NCBI RefSeq assembly: GCF_900100625.1
Contig: NZ_FMTY01000002.1
Coordinates: 520,768-584,767, forward strand
DNA length: 64,000 nt
Direction: 5' to 3'
DNA from: Flavobacterium saliperosum
GTDB taxonomy: Bacteria > Bacteroidota > Bacteroidia > Flavobacteriales > Flavobacteriaceae
Each line of letters starts with the position of its first letter. The stretch's first letter is position 1. This document shows, piece by piece, positions 41,324-50,062 of the stretch. The position numbers and the translations under genes are program-made. The notes beneath the pieces are model-generated. The model searched no databases, had not been told where the DNA came from, and was given only the letters and a program-made list of their open reading frames with translations.

Positions 41324-44233
41324 TTATTTCATTATGGCTTCATAAATTACCTTCTGAATATCTTCCCTGATATTTTCTTTCGATAATTTATTAACCGATG
41401 CATCCGGGAACGTTCTGTTGGACAGGAAAACATAGACTAAATCTTCCTGAGGATCCGCCCAGGCGATGGTTCCGGTAAATCCGGTATGTCCGAAACTCGT
41501 CATGGAAGCACAACCACATGTTGGTCCGCCTTCTCCGTTTAATTGTGGTTTATCGAATCCCATACCGCGACGGTTCCCTACATTGCAATAGGCGCAGTCA
41601 TTGAAAATGGCAAAGGTCTTATCCGAAAAATATTCCTTATCCCCGTAATGTCCTTTTTGAAGGTACATCTGCATCATTTTGGCCACATCCATCGCGTTGG
41701 AAAACAATCCGGCATGCCCGCCTACTCCATCCTGCATCGCTGCAGCCATATCATGAACGTAGCCCTGCACTTTTGTGTGTCGGAAATAGTTGTCTTTTTC
41801 CGTCGGAGGAATGACGCTCATATCCATTTTTCGAAGCGGATTGTAAGTCATGGTACTCATTCCCATCGGTTTGTAGAAATTATTATAACTGATAAAATCC
41901 AAGGAACGATGCGTAGCTTTCTCCAGATATTCTTTCAGAATTATGAATGTGAAATCACTGTATTTGTATTGTTTTTTAGGAAGCAGTTTACTTTCGGCAA
42001 TACGCTTCATTATGGTGTCATTGTAGTCTTTTCTCAGAAACAGGTTTTCTGAAACCTGCAACGGGAATTCCGCCGAATACGTTTTTCTGTAATATTTTTT
42101 AGAAGGATGTTTCGTGCTGTCTAAAGTCGACTGATAAAACGGAATCCAAGCCTGTAAACCGGCCTGATGGGCCAATAATTCTTTTAAATGAATATCTTTT
42201 TTATCCGTTTTGGCAAAAATCGGCAACATATCGCCCAACTTAGTATCCATTTTAATCTTATGCTTATCGTAAAGCTGCATCAAACTTGGCAAAGTGGATA
42301 ATATTTTCGTTAACGATGCGACATCATACACATCCTGATTGGTCACTTTTGTGTCTTTATTGTATTCGTAATATCCGAAGGATTTCTGATAGAACACTTT
42401 TCCCTTTCTAGCCACAAGAATTTGCATTCCCGGTGTCATTTTACCATCAATGGCTTTCTGTGCCAGAGCATCAATCTTAGCTAAAATTTTCGGATTCATG
42501 CCAACACTTTGTGGTGTGGAAAAAGACAGGATATTATTGGTTTTAACGGTTCTCAATCCGTCATCGACTTTAAAGAAATTGTTAATGGAAACCGGAATTT
42601 TCCCTTTGGCAGCAACACCTCCGAAAATAATTTCGGCAGCAACCGTTTGCGCGATATCATTATTCTGATACGCCAAAACCACATTTTCAATATTTCCGAA
42701 ATACTGAATTGGTAATAAGGTATATGGTTTTGCAAAAACACTCAAAACAACATTATTATGTCTTGAAATGGAATCCAAAAGTACTAGTTCCCTGGTTTCG
42801 AAATTATGTTTTTTCCAGGCACCATCAGCTTTATGAAAACCTACTATTACTTTTGAATAGCCTTTCAGTTTTTCGAGCATGAGATGAATACTGTCCAAAT
42901 CAACTTCGGTAACCGGCGCATAACTTCTCAGCGTATTCAAAAAGGCCTGATTTTTATCGTCGCCCAATTTTACGTAGGCAATTTTTTCATTCTGAATGTC
43001 CTTTATCGGAAAACGATGCTCTTCCTTCTTCAATACTGTTACGGCATTTTCATACAGTTGATAATTCAAATCTTCGTAGTCCGGTGCATTGAGATCTTCG
43101 TATAAATTATTCAGATCAATCGGTTTGTAATTTCCTAAACCAACCTTGTATTTGTATTTCAGGATTTTTTTAACCGAATGTTCCAAACGTGCATCCGTAA
43201 ATAAAGTATCGTTATAAGCCTGACAGAATTTCTCCACGGCTACAGGCACATTTTCGGCAAAAAGCAAGATGTCGTTTCCTGCTAAAAAAGCTTCCAGGTC
43301 AATATCGCCGGGTTGTTTGAAATTACTGGCCCCTTTCATGTTTAGTGCGTCGGTAAATATCAACCCTTCGAAACCTAACTCTTTCTGCAAAATATTGGTA
43401 ACGACATTATAGGAAATCGACGTTGGATATCCTTCTCTGGGTTCAACACTTGGTACGTTTAAATGTGCCACCATAACGCTGGCCAACCCTTCGCTGAAAA
43501 GTTTTTTGTACGGGTGAAATTCCACTTCATTGAAACGTTCTTTCGAAAAATTCACGAACGGTAAGGTATGATGGGAATCGGTTGCGGTATCACCATGTCC
43601 GGGAAAATGTTTTCCGGTGGCAAAAACCCCTTCACTTTGAATTCCTTTCATCAAAGCCAGTGCCCTTTCCGTCACATTTTCTTTGTTTTCACCAAAAGAA
43701 CGATTACCGATAATAGGATTTGATGGGTTTGTATTGATGTCTAAAACCGGAGCGAAATTAAAATGAAGCCCCATTCTTTTTGTCTGTTTAGCCATTTGCT
43801 TTCCCATTTTTTCAATGAGTTTCATATCTTGAACAGCACCTAAAGTCATGTTCCAAGGGTAGCGATAGGTCGAATCCAGTCGCATGCTTAACCCCCACTC
43901 GGCATCTATCCCAACAAATAAAGGAATTTTTGATTTCGACTGGTATTTATTGGTCAACTTCGCCTGACGCACGGGTCCGCCCTGAAAAAAGATTACCCCT
44001 CCGATTTTATACTCTTCCACCAGTTTTTCAATCGACTTTACATGCACCGAATCCTTATTGGAATAAGCGGCTACCATAAAAAGCTGACCTACCTTTTCTT
44101 CAAAAGTAAGCTGATTGTAAATACTGTCGACCCAAATTTTTTCTCTGGCCAAAGAATGATTGTTGAAAAACTTTTCATTTTGGGCAAAAGTAAACTGGCC
44201 TATAAGGAAAACTGTAAAAAGGAAATATCTCAT
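41324..44233 (-). CDS. Glycoside hydrolase family 3 fused to serine beta-lactamase-like domain
   Basis: The 969-residue protein has a signal peptide (YFLFTVFLIGQFTFAQ). Residues about 40-370 are a GH3 beta-N-acetylglucosaminidase-like domain (GGVIFFQGGP, KHFPGHGDTATDSHHTLP, nucleophile region IFTDALNMKG), followed by a GH3 C-terminal domain to about 560. The last 380 residues are a class C beta-lactamase-like serine hydrolase with SLTK (SxxK), YSD (YxN-like) and HTG motifs. Both parts act on peptidoglycan or muropeptides in relatives, so a periplasmic wall-recycling role is likely. This fusion is known in Bacteroidota. Confidence 0.93.
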   Translation of the reverse strand: MRYFLFTVFLIGQFTFAQNEKFFNNHSLAREKIWVDSIYNQLTFEEKVGQLFMVAAYSNKDSVHVKSIEKLVEEYKIGGVIFFQGGPVRQAKLTNKYQSKSKIPLFVGIDAEWGLSMRLDSTYRYPWNMTLGAVQDMKLIEKMGKQMAKQTKRMGLHFNFAPVLDINTNPSNPIIGNRSFGENKENVTERALALMKGIQSEGVFATGKHFPGHGDTATDSHHTLPFVNFSKERFNEVEFHPYKKLFSEGLASVMVAHLNVPSVEPREGYPTSISYNVVTNILQKELGFEGLIFTDALNMKGASNFKQPGDIDLEAFLAGNDILLFAENVPVAVEKFCQAYNDTLFTDARLEHSVKKILKYKYKVGLGNYKPIDLNNLYEDLNAPDYEDLNYQLYENAVTVLKKEEHRFPIKDIQNEKIAYVKLGDDKNQAFLNTLRSYAPVTEVDLDSIHLMLEKLKGYSKVIVGFHKADGAWKKHNFETRELVLLDSISRHNNVVLSVFAKPYTLLPIQYFGNIENVVLAYQNNDIAQTVAAEIIFGGVAAKGKIPVSINNFFKVDDGLRTVKTNNILSFSTPQSVGMNPKILAKIDALAQKAIDGKMTPGMQILVARKGKVFYQKSFGYYEYNKDTKVTNQDVYDVASLTKILSTLPSLMQLYDKHKIKMDTKLGDMLPIFAKTDKKDIHLKELLAHQAGLQAWIPFYQSTLDSTKHPSKKYYRKTYSAEFPLQVSENLFLRKDYNDTIMKRIAESKLLPKKQYKYSDFTFIILKEYLEKATHRSLDFISYNNFYKPMGMSTMTYNPLRKMDMSVIPPTEKDNYFRHTKVQGYVHDMAAAMQDGVGGHAGLFSNAMDVAKMMQMYLQKGHYGDKEYFSDKTFAIFNDCAYCNVGNRRGMGFDKPQLNGEGGPTCGCASMTSFGHTGFTGTIAWADPQEDLVYVFLSNRTFPDASVNKLSKENIREDIQKVIYEAIMK

Positions 44234-44283
44234 TTAAAACTACTTGGGAATTATCAAATTCGGTTCAATTGAATTTAAATTTT

Positions 44284-44766
44284 TCAGAAAAATCGGTTAT
44301 GCCAACTCTCTATAGCCGGAACCTCCCAAAAATCCTGCCATTCTCCTATTGTATTCACCAAATTATTAAAAACAATGGTATTTTCGGAAACGGCTTTTTC
44401 TTTGGCCATTTTTTTGAAATCAATCAGTGTTTTGTAGGCTATATGTTCTCCTAATTTAAAGGTAACGTTCATTTTATCCAACAAATCGACTCCGTATTTT
44501 TTCTCCAGACCCTGAATAAACACTACAGAGGAATCTATGGAACATCCCGATGCCGGCTGAAGCGACTGATCTATGGCTATGATTATGAACCTGTTGTATT
44601 TTGTCACAAAGGAAGCATGAAGTCCGGCCCCGTGAGCAGACCATTCTTCAATGAAGTCTTTCAACGACGCCTCTATTTCGGTTATTTCCTCATCGGAAAA
44701 TTTTCTGTTGGATTGGTAAATCCAAATTCTGGATTCTTCGGGAAGGGTATCAAATTCTACGTACAT
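44284..44766 (-). CDS. Conserved protein of unknown function (often labelled ABC transporter ATPase)
   Basis: The start at 44766 (MYVEFDTLPEESRIW, 160 residues) is preferred over an ATG six codons upstream. The sequence IWIYQSNRKFSDEEITEIEASLKDFIEEW and GASLHASF-like AHGAGLHASFVTKYNRFIIIAIDQS is characteristic of a conserved Bacteroidota family. I recall it being labelled an ABC transporter ATPase in databases, but there is no Walker A motif, so that label is not supported. GCSIDSSVVFIQGLE is another conserved block. Function unknown. Confidence 0.75.
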   Translation of the reverse strand: MYVEFDTLPEESRIWIYQSNRKFSDEEITEIEASLKDFIEEWSAHGAGLHASFVTKYNRFIIIAIDQSLQPASGCSIDSSVVFIQGLEKKYGVDLLDKMNVTFKLGEHIAYKTLIDFKKMAKEKAVSENTIVFNNLVNTIGEWQDFWEVPAIESWHNRFF

Positions 44767-44837
44767 AATTTTCAAGTATACCACAAAAATAGCCTTTTAG
44801 ATTTAGATTGCCGAAATCTTAAAACTATTTTAGCATA

Positions 44838-44872
44838 AAAAAACCACTATATCTCGAAGATACAGTGGTTCA
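44838..44872 (-). terminator. Terminator for the 204-aa secreted protein gene
   Basis: AACCACTATATCT and AGATACAGTGGTT pair with one mismatch around CGA; on the minus strand a T run (complement of 44837-44843) follows, 33 bp after the gene's stop. Confidence 0.75.
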
Positions 44873-44904
44873 TGCCACAAAAATAACTAACCCCTTATTT
44901 TTTA

Positions 44905-45519
44905 TCAATCTCTAATACTGATAACAATCCATTTTGATGATGAGCCATCATAAACTAATTCTACTGTTCCAATTCCTGAAGTAGATGTGGAGGAACCTAT
45001 CGTATCAATATTGTTTATAGGTACTGACGAAATCAAATGATCCATTTTCATGTTGACTGGTGAAGAGTTGTATAAAATTATATGTCTTCCGTCGGTACCG
45101 CCTTGAATTCCTTTGATAGAAAAGTTATGTGCTGAACCATAAATTCTAAAAATAACTACTCCGTCATTGGCGCCTTCCAGTTGTAAATCCAAATTGTCAA
45201 ATGCCTGATTTGAAAATGTTGTTGTCAGCCGAATTGCTGCCACCTTGTAACTTGAGTTGTCTCCGTCCCCTGCACTTAATTCATTATCAACCAATGACAG
45301 GTTTCTTCCAACTTTGATATCGCCAACAATTCCAGAATCACAAGTTCCTGCCAACTTTGTTGTTTGGGTTGTGTTATCAGTGCTTGTAATGCGCATCGTT
45401 CCCTGAACATGCAATGTGGATAATGGATTTGTCGTTCCGATTCCCACTTGGGCATAACCCAGCTGGAAAAACAGTAATGTAGCCACACATACTGCTTTTA
45501 ATGTGTAATTTTTTATCAT
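44905..45519 (-). CDS. Secreted protein with Flavobacterium VGIGTTNP N-terminal motif
   Basis: The 204-residue protein has a signal peptide (VATLLFFQLGYAQ) directly followed by VGIGTTNPLSTLHVQG, a start shared by many secreted, tail-fibre-like proteins of Flavobacteriia. The middle is Thr/Ser/Asp-rich and the C-terminal half forms strands (GVVIFRIYGSAHNFSIKGIQ, GTVELVYDGSSSKWIVISI). There is no T9SS sorting domain. A pair of 13-bp direct repeats lies about 100 bp upstream. Confidence 0.72.
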   Translation of the reverse strand: MIKNYTLKAVCVATLLFFQLGYAQVGIGTTNPLSTLHVQGTMRITSTDNTTQTTKLAGTCDSGIVGDIKVGRNLSLVDNELSAGDGDNSSYKVAAIRLTTTFSNQAFDNLDLQLEGANDGVVIFRIYGSAHNFSIKGIQGGTDGRHIILYNSSPVNMKMDHLISSVPINNIDTIGSSTSTSGIGTVELVYDGSSSKWIVISIRD

Positions 45520-45616
45520 GACCCCTTGTTTTTAATTGTAGAGCCAAGTTAATTTTTCAATAAAAAAGAATTAAAATAATCCGTTGAAATGCTTTAAAAA
45601 TTGATAAAAAACATCA

Positions 45617-45650
45617 AAATCGACGAAAAAACAATTTAAATCGACGAAAA
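45617..45650. promoter_or_regulatory. 13-bp direct repeats 21 bp apart, candidate LytTR-type operator
   Basis: AAATCGACGAAAA occurs at 45617-45629 and again at 45638-45650, so equivalent bases are 21 bp apart, two helical turns. On the minus strand they read TTTTCGTCGATTT upstream of the secreted protein gene (start 45519). Paired direct repeats with this phasing are typical of LytTR response-regulator sites; the assignment to that family is inferred. Confidence 0.45.
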
Positions 45651-45656
45651 TTCTCA

Positions 45657-45688
45657 ATAAAAAAGTCCGTAATTCAATTACGGACTTT
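45657..45688 (-). terminator. Terminator after the HdrB-type gene
   Basis: AAAGTCCGTAATT and AATTACGGACTTT form a perfect 13-bp stem with a single-base loop, with an A run on the left that is the T run of the minus-strand transcript. It follows the Fe-S protein gene by about 25 bp. Confidence 0.85.
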
Positions 45689-45711
45689 CCTGTTTTTAAT
45701 CTGAAACTATT

Positions 45712-46503
45712 TTATAAGTCTTGAGCAGTAGCAATCAATTCTGCCACATCCATAACTTTAACGGATCCTTCTTTTTCTTTGAACTTGATACCGTCCGTTA
45801 ACATGGTATTACAGAAAGGACAACCTGCTGCGATAATATCCGGTTGGGTTTCCAAAGCATCTTCTGTTCGTTCCACATTAATATCTTTGTTTCCTTTCTC
45901 CGGTTCTTTAAACATCTGGGCACCACCGGCTCCACAACACAAACCGTTTTTCTTGGAGCGTTTCATTTCCACCAATTCGGCATCTAATTTCAGAATCAAA
46001 TCCCGTGGCGCTTCATATACATTATTGGCACGTCCTAAATAACAAGGATCGTGGAAAGTGATTTTCTTCCCTTTAAACTGACCGCCTTCAATAGACAAAC
46101 GACCTTCGTCCAATAATGATTTCAGGAATTCGGTGTGGTGCACGACTTCGTACTTTCCGCCCAATTCGGGGTATTCGTTTTTAATGGTATTGAAACAATG
46201 CGGACAAGCCGTTACGATTTTTTTAATTTCGTAAGCATTCATCACTTCAATATTTGTCATCGCCTGCATTTGGAACAAAAACTCGTTTCCGGCGCGTTTT
46301 GCAGGATCTCCGGTACAACTCTCTTCGGTACCTAAAACCGCAAACGAAACATTGGCGTGGTTTAAAAGTTTTACAAATGCTTTCGTGATTTTTTTTGCTC
46401 TATCATCAAAACTACCCGAACAACCTACCCAAAATAACACATCCGGTTGTTTACCCTGTGCCATCATTTCGGCCATTGTAGGTACAATTAAATTTGCTGA
46501 CAT
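45712..46503 (-). CDS. CCG-domain Fe-S oxidoreductase, HdrB/GlpC-like
   Basis: The 263-residue protein has two cysteine-rich CCG domains: WVGCSGSFDDR with later VTACPHCFNT, and FHDPCYLGR with GLCCGAGGAQMF and AAGCPFCNTML. This is the pattern of heterodisulfide reductase subunit B, GlpC and lactate-utilisation proteins, which bind non-cubane 4Fe-4S clusters. It pairs with the dicluster ferredoxin/membrane protein 65 bp upstream and probably accepts its electrons. The physiological substrate is unknown. Confidence 0.9.
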   Translation of the reverse strand: MSANLIVPTMAEMMAQGKQPDVLFWVGCSGSFDDRAKKITKAFVKLLNHANVSFAVLGTEESCTGDPAKRAGNEFLFQMQAMTNIEVMNAYEIKKIVTACPHCFNTIKNEYPELGGKYEVVHHTEFLKSLLDEGRLSIEGGQFKGKKITFHDPCYLGRANNVYEAPRDLILKLDAELVEMKRSKKNGLCCGAGGAQMFKEPEKGNKDINVERTEDALETQPDIIAAGCPFCNTMLTDGIKFKEKEGSVKVMDVAELIATAQDL

Positions 46504-46514
46504 ATCTTTTTATA

Positions 46515-46546
46515 TTAGTTGCAAACTAGCTTAGTAACTAAGTTGC
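46515..46546 (-). repeat. Four tandem 8-nt units before the HdrB-type gene start
   Basis: Read on the minus strand the units are GCAACTTA, GTTACTAA, GCTAGTTT and GCAACTAA, in register, ending 11 nt before the ATG (46503). They lie inside an apparent two-gene operon. Confidence 0.65.
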
Positions 46547-46568
46547 ATAGTTTTTAAATTGATTTAAA

Positions 46569-47897
46569 TTATGCTTCGTCTTTCCAGTTCAAACGATCCA
46601 TTTGGTTGTATTGCCAAGGTGCACCGTTGTTTTCGATATTGGTCATCATGTTGTTCAATTCGGTTGGTGCGGCACTTTGTTCCATGACCAAATAGCGTCT
46701 CATGTCCATAATAATCGAAAGCGGACTGATGTTTACCGGACATTCTTCAACGCAGGCATTACAAGAAGTACAAGCCCAAAGTTCTTCCGGAGTGATGTAA
46801 TCATTTAATAATGCCTTTCCATCAGGAACAAAAACGCCTTTGTTGGCATCCATATTTTTGCCCACTTCTTCCAAACGATCACGCGTATCCATCATGATTT
46901 TACGAGGCGACAATTTCTTACCGGTTTGATTGGCTGGACAAGAAGAAGTACATCGCCCACATTCGGTACACGTATAAGCGTTCAACAACTGCACCCAATT
47001 CAGATCCTGAACATCACTTGCGCCAAATTTAACATGAGTGGCTTCAGCATCCGGAGCCGGCGCTGCAAAAGGATCGGCGTTAGGATCCATCATTAATTTC
47101 ACTTCATTGGTAACCGATTCCAAGTTATCAAATTGTCCTTGAGGTTTCAGGTTAGCAAAATAAGTATTCGGGAAAGCCAATAAAATGTGTAAGTGCTTAG
47201 AGAAATATAAATAGTTTAAGAAAACTAAAATCCCAATGATGTGAACCCACCATGCGCCTTTTTCAATTAAATGTACCAGACTTTCGGACATACCGTTGAA
47301 CATCGGAGCGATAAACTGAGAAACCGGAAAAGCACCGGCACTTTCGTATCCAGGAGCTCCAATAGTCTGTAAATGCAAATCAGCGGCGTTCATTAAAAGG
47401 AATAATGACATCAACACCACTTCAAAATACAGAATGTAATTGGCGTCGCTTTTTGGCCATCCTTTTAAATCATTGTGAATGAATCGGTTCAGTTTTACAA
47501 TATTTCTTCTTGTCCAGAAAGTGATGACTGCTACAAGAACCAATAATGCCAAAATTTCGAAGGATCCGATCAGAAAATCATAAAATCCGCCCATGAAAGA
47601 AAACACACGATGGGTTCCGAAAAGACCGTCGATTACAATCTCCAAAACTTCGATATTGATGATAACAAATCCGATGTACACAAAAAGATGAAGTATTCCT
47701 GCAACGGGTCTTCGAACCATTTTTGACTGCCCAAGAGCAATCATCGCCATATTTTTCCAGCGTTCCGAAGGATTATCTGAACGGTTTACGTCCTGACCAA
47801 GTTTGATATTACGGATAAGTTTTTTTACGTTTTGCGCAAAATAACCGCCTCCTAAAATAAGAAGTACTGCAAATAATATATTGTCTAAATAACTCAT
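46569..47897 (-). CDS. Membrane 4Fe-4S dicluster electron-transfer protein
   Basis: The 442-residue protein has about five membrane segments in the first 260 residues (NarI/HdrE-like, with AGILHLFVYIGFVIINIEVLE and WWVHIIGILVFLNYLYFSKHLH, the histidines being possible haem ligands). A cytoplasmic domain follows with two cluster motifs, CTECGRCTSSCPANQ and CTSCNACVEECPVN. It should move electrons between quinone and the downstream HdrB-like protein. The pair is conserved in Bacteroidota; donor and acceptor are not established. Confidence 0.9.
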   Translation of the reverse strand: MSYLDNILFAVLLILGGGYFAQNVKKLIRNIKLGQDVNRSDNPSERWKNMAMIALGQSKMVRRPVAGILHLFVYIGFVIINIEVLEIVIDGLFGTHRVFSFMGGFYDFLIGSFEILALLVLVAVITFWTRRNIVKLNRFIHNDLKGWPKSDANYILYFEVVLMSLFLLMNAADLHLQTIGAPGYESAGAFPVSQFIAPMFNGMSESLVHLIEKGAWWVHIIGILVFLNYLYFSKHLHILLAFPNTYFANLKPQGQFDNLESVTNEVKLMMDPNADPFAAPAPDAEATHVKFGASDVQDLNWVQLLNAYTCTECGRCTSSCPANQTGKKLSPRKIMMDTRDRLEEVGKNMDANKGVFVPDGKALLNDYITPEELWACTSCNACVEECPVNISPLSIIMDMRRYLVMEQSAAPTELNNMMTNIENNGAPWQYNQMDRLNWKDEA

Positions 47898-47916
47898 AGG
47901 GTTGGTTTAAATAGTT

Positions 47917-48876
47917 CTATTTTTTTGGTTCCTCTGCAGGTGCAGTATACGGTTTTTCTTTTTTTCCGAAAAGGGAAACATTCACATAACGGGTTGGGTG
48001 CAAACGCAAATCCTGTAACAATAATTCTATTTCCTTAGAAGCTTTTGTAAGGTTATTGTACATGGCCTCGTCTTTCATCAGTTTGCCCATAGTTCCTTTT
48101 CCGGATTCCATGTCGGCCATCATTTTATTCACGCTCACCAATGTTTTCTCCAGATTTTCAACTGTAGCTCCCAATTTGGCTTTTTCCAGATCTTCTGAAA
48201 TTTTAGCGAAGTTACCGGTTGTTTTATCAAGATTGGTTACAACCGAACCTAACTTCTCCTTATTATCCGCCACGACTTTATCCAGATTACCGGATACGGA
48301 GCTGAAATTGGTCATTGTAGTATTTAACTCGGCTATCGTTTTCTTAAGGTTTGATTTCGTATTGGCATCCAAAACATCATTCAAATTAACCAATAAAGCA
48401 TCGGCATTGGCCAAAACCTTATCTAACTTTTCCTGAATGGGAGCCAAATTCTTTTCCAAAGAAGCGGTTAAACCTAATATCACTTTCGGCTGAAGATAAT
48501 CGCCGGATTTTGCGTAGTTGGTATCCTCGAAGTTCGGATTAATGGCAATTTGCTTTCCTCCGATAAATCCGGGTTCATAAATACTTGCCGTACTGGATTT
48601 AGCTACCGGAACCTCGTTATCCATCTGAATTTCAACTAATAATTTTCCGGTTTTTTCCTGAATAGTAATTGTGTTCACTTTACCTACCGTCAAACCGTTA
48701 ATGGTTACAGCTGCTGACGGAGCTAATCCTTCTACGTTGTCATATACGACATAGAATTTTCTGGTGGTATCGAATAAATTTTTTCCTTTTAAAAAGCTAT
48801 AACCCCAAAAGAACAATAATATGGAGCCAATAACTAAAATTGCGGTTTTTACTTCTCTGGTAATTTTCAAAATCAA
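47917..48876 (-). CDS. MlaD/MCE domain lipid-transport protein
   Basis: The 319-residue protein has one N-terminal membrane anchor (AILVIGSILLFFWGYSFL), an MCE domain (about 38-120; YVVYDNVEGLAPSAAVTINGLTVGKV and VPVAKSSTASIYEPGFIGGKQI), a long helical region with repeated LDK/NLEKT units, and a short C-terminal tail. It is the periplasmic substrate-binding hexamer of a Mla-type phospholipid transporter. The permease and ATPase genes are not adjacent. It lies between amidase and redox genes on one strand. Confidence 0.92.
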   Translation of the reverse strand: MILKITREVKTAILVIGSILLFFWGYSFLKGKNLFDTTRKFYVVYDNVEGLAPSAAVTINGLTVGKVNTITIQEKTGKLLVEIQMDNEVPVAKSSTASIYEPGFIGGKQIAINPNFEDTNYAKSGDYLQPKVILGLTASLEKNLAPIQEKLDKVLANADALLVNLNDVLDANTKSNLKKTIAELNTTMTNFSSVSGNLDKVVADNKEKLGSVVTNLDKTTGNFAKISEDLEKAKLGATVENLEKTLVSVNKMMADMESGKGTMGKLMKDEAMYNNLTKASKEIELLLQDLRLHPTRYVNVSLFGKKEKPYTAPAEEPKK

Positions 48877-48925
48877 TATATTTTTAAAACAAAATTAAAA
48901 CAAAATAGTTTAGAATGGATTTATA

Positions 48926-50050
48926 TTAACGTAAAGCCTCCTGAATGGAAAGTTTTTGACCATTCTTATAAGCTACAATAAAAGCGGAAGTATATCCTTT
49001 TTCCTTGGCATCATCCAATAATTTTTTAGCTTCTGCATATTTATTGGTGTTTCCGTAGAAGTATTTGATTATTTTTCCGTCATCTTCCATTGAAATGGAA
49101 TTCAGTCCACTGAAATTACTTGGTATCAAATCCATTTTTTTCGCACTGGCTGAAATTTGGATTTTGAAAACCACTCCTTTTGTGGCATTGGCATCCTGAA
49201 CTTTAGGAGAGTCTACTTTTTGAATACCCTCTCGGTCTTGAGTGTTAGGTCTTTCAACAGGCACATATTCTTCGGTTCCCGGAACAAAATATTCTTTTTT
49301 GTAATCTAAAATGGCTTTGGCAATCATTTCGGCAAGTTGTTCCTGACCCGCGTCTGAACTTAGGTATGCCCCTTCTTCCTTATTGGAAACAAATCCCATC
49401 TCCACCAATACACGAGGCATGTAGATTTTTCTCAGTACAAGGAAACCTGCCTGCTTCACGCCACGGCTTTTTCTGCCCAACCCATCTTCAAAACCTTCCT
49501 GAATACCCGCTGCGAGTTCAATACTCTGGTCAAGATATTCTTCCTGAATTACCGTCATTCCGATGACAGATTCCGGTGAATTCGGATCATAACCATCGTA
49601 CTTTATTTTATAATCTTTCTCCAAAGTTACTACCTCATTCTCTTTCTTTGCCACCTCCAGATTGGAGGCATTTCGGGTAACCCCCATTACGTAAGTCTCC
49701 GTACCGCTGGCAGCCTGATTTTTGTTGGCATTACAGTGGATTGACACAAAAATATCTGCTTTGGATTTATTTGCAATATCCGCACGCTCGTCTAACGGAA
49801 TGAAAACATCCGTTTTTCGGGTATAAATCACTTGTGTTCCCGGATCATTTTCAAGAATACGCCCTACTTTTAAGACTACATTTAAGGCATTGTTTTTTTC
49901 TACATAACCATGATACGTTGCTCCAAAATCATTACCACCGTGACCGGCATCAAGAACGACTCTGAATTTTGCGTTATTTTGACCATGACTTACTCCTGCA
50001 TTGAGAAGTAGAGCCAGTAAAGTGATTTTAAAAAAATTAGTCATTTTCAT
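48926..50050 (-). CDS. N-acetylmuramoyl-L-alanine amidase, AmiC type, with SPOR-like tail
   Basis: The 374-residue protein has a signal peptide (FKITLLALLLNAGVSHGQ) and an Amidase_3 domain with the zinc ligands His in VLDAGHGGNDFG, Glu in VEKNNALN and His in VSIHCNANK, plus the catalytic Glu in VLVEMGFVSN. The last 80 residues (VFKIQISASAKKMDL to GYTSAFIVAYKNG) form a SPOR-like peptidoglycan-binding domain. It cleaves the amide between MurNAc and the stem peptide during daughter-cell separation. A paralogue lies 12 bp upstream in the same operon. Start may be Met1 or Met3. Confidence 0.93.
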   Translation of the reverse strand: MKMTNFFKITLLALLLNAGVSHGQNNAKFRVVLDAGHGGNDFGATYHGYVEKNNALNVVLKVGRILENDPGTQVIYTRKTDVFIPLDERADIANKSKADIFVSIHCNANKNQAASGTETYVMGVTRNASNLEVAKKENEVVTLEKDYKIKYDGYDPNSPESVIGMTVIQEEYLDQSIELAAGIQEGFEDGLGRKSRGVKQAGFLVLRKIYMPRVLVEMGFVSNKEEGAYLSSDAGQEQLAEMIAKAILDYKKEYFVPGTEEYVPVERPNTQDREGIQKVDSPKVQDANATKGVVFKIQISASAKKMDLIPSNFSGLNSISMEDDGKIIKYFYGNTNKYAEAKKLLDDAKEKGYTSAFIVAYKNGQKLSIQEALR

Positions 50051-50062
50051 ACTCCTTATTAA

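Noticed and set aside
41543..42052. 169-codon open frame opposite the GH3/beta-lactamase gene
   Set aside because: It mirrors conserved beta-lactamase domain codons and shows no family pattern; a shadow frame.
44284..44766. ABC transporter ATPase
   Set aside because: The family may carry this label, but no Walker A, signature or Walker B motif is present.
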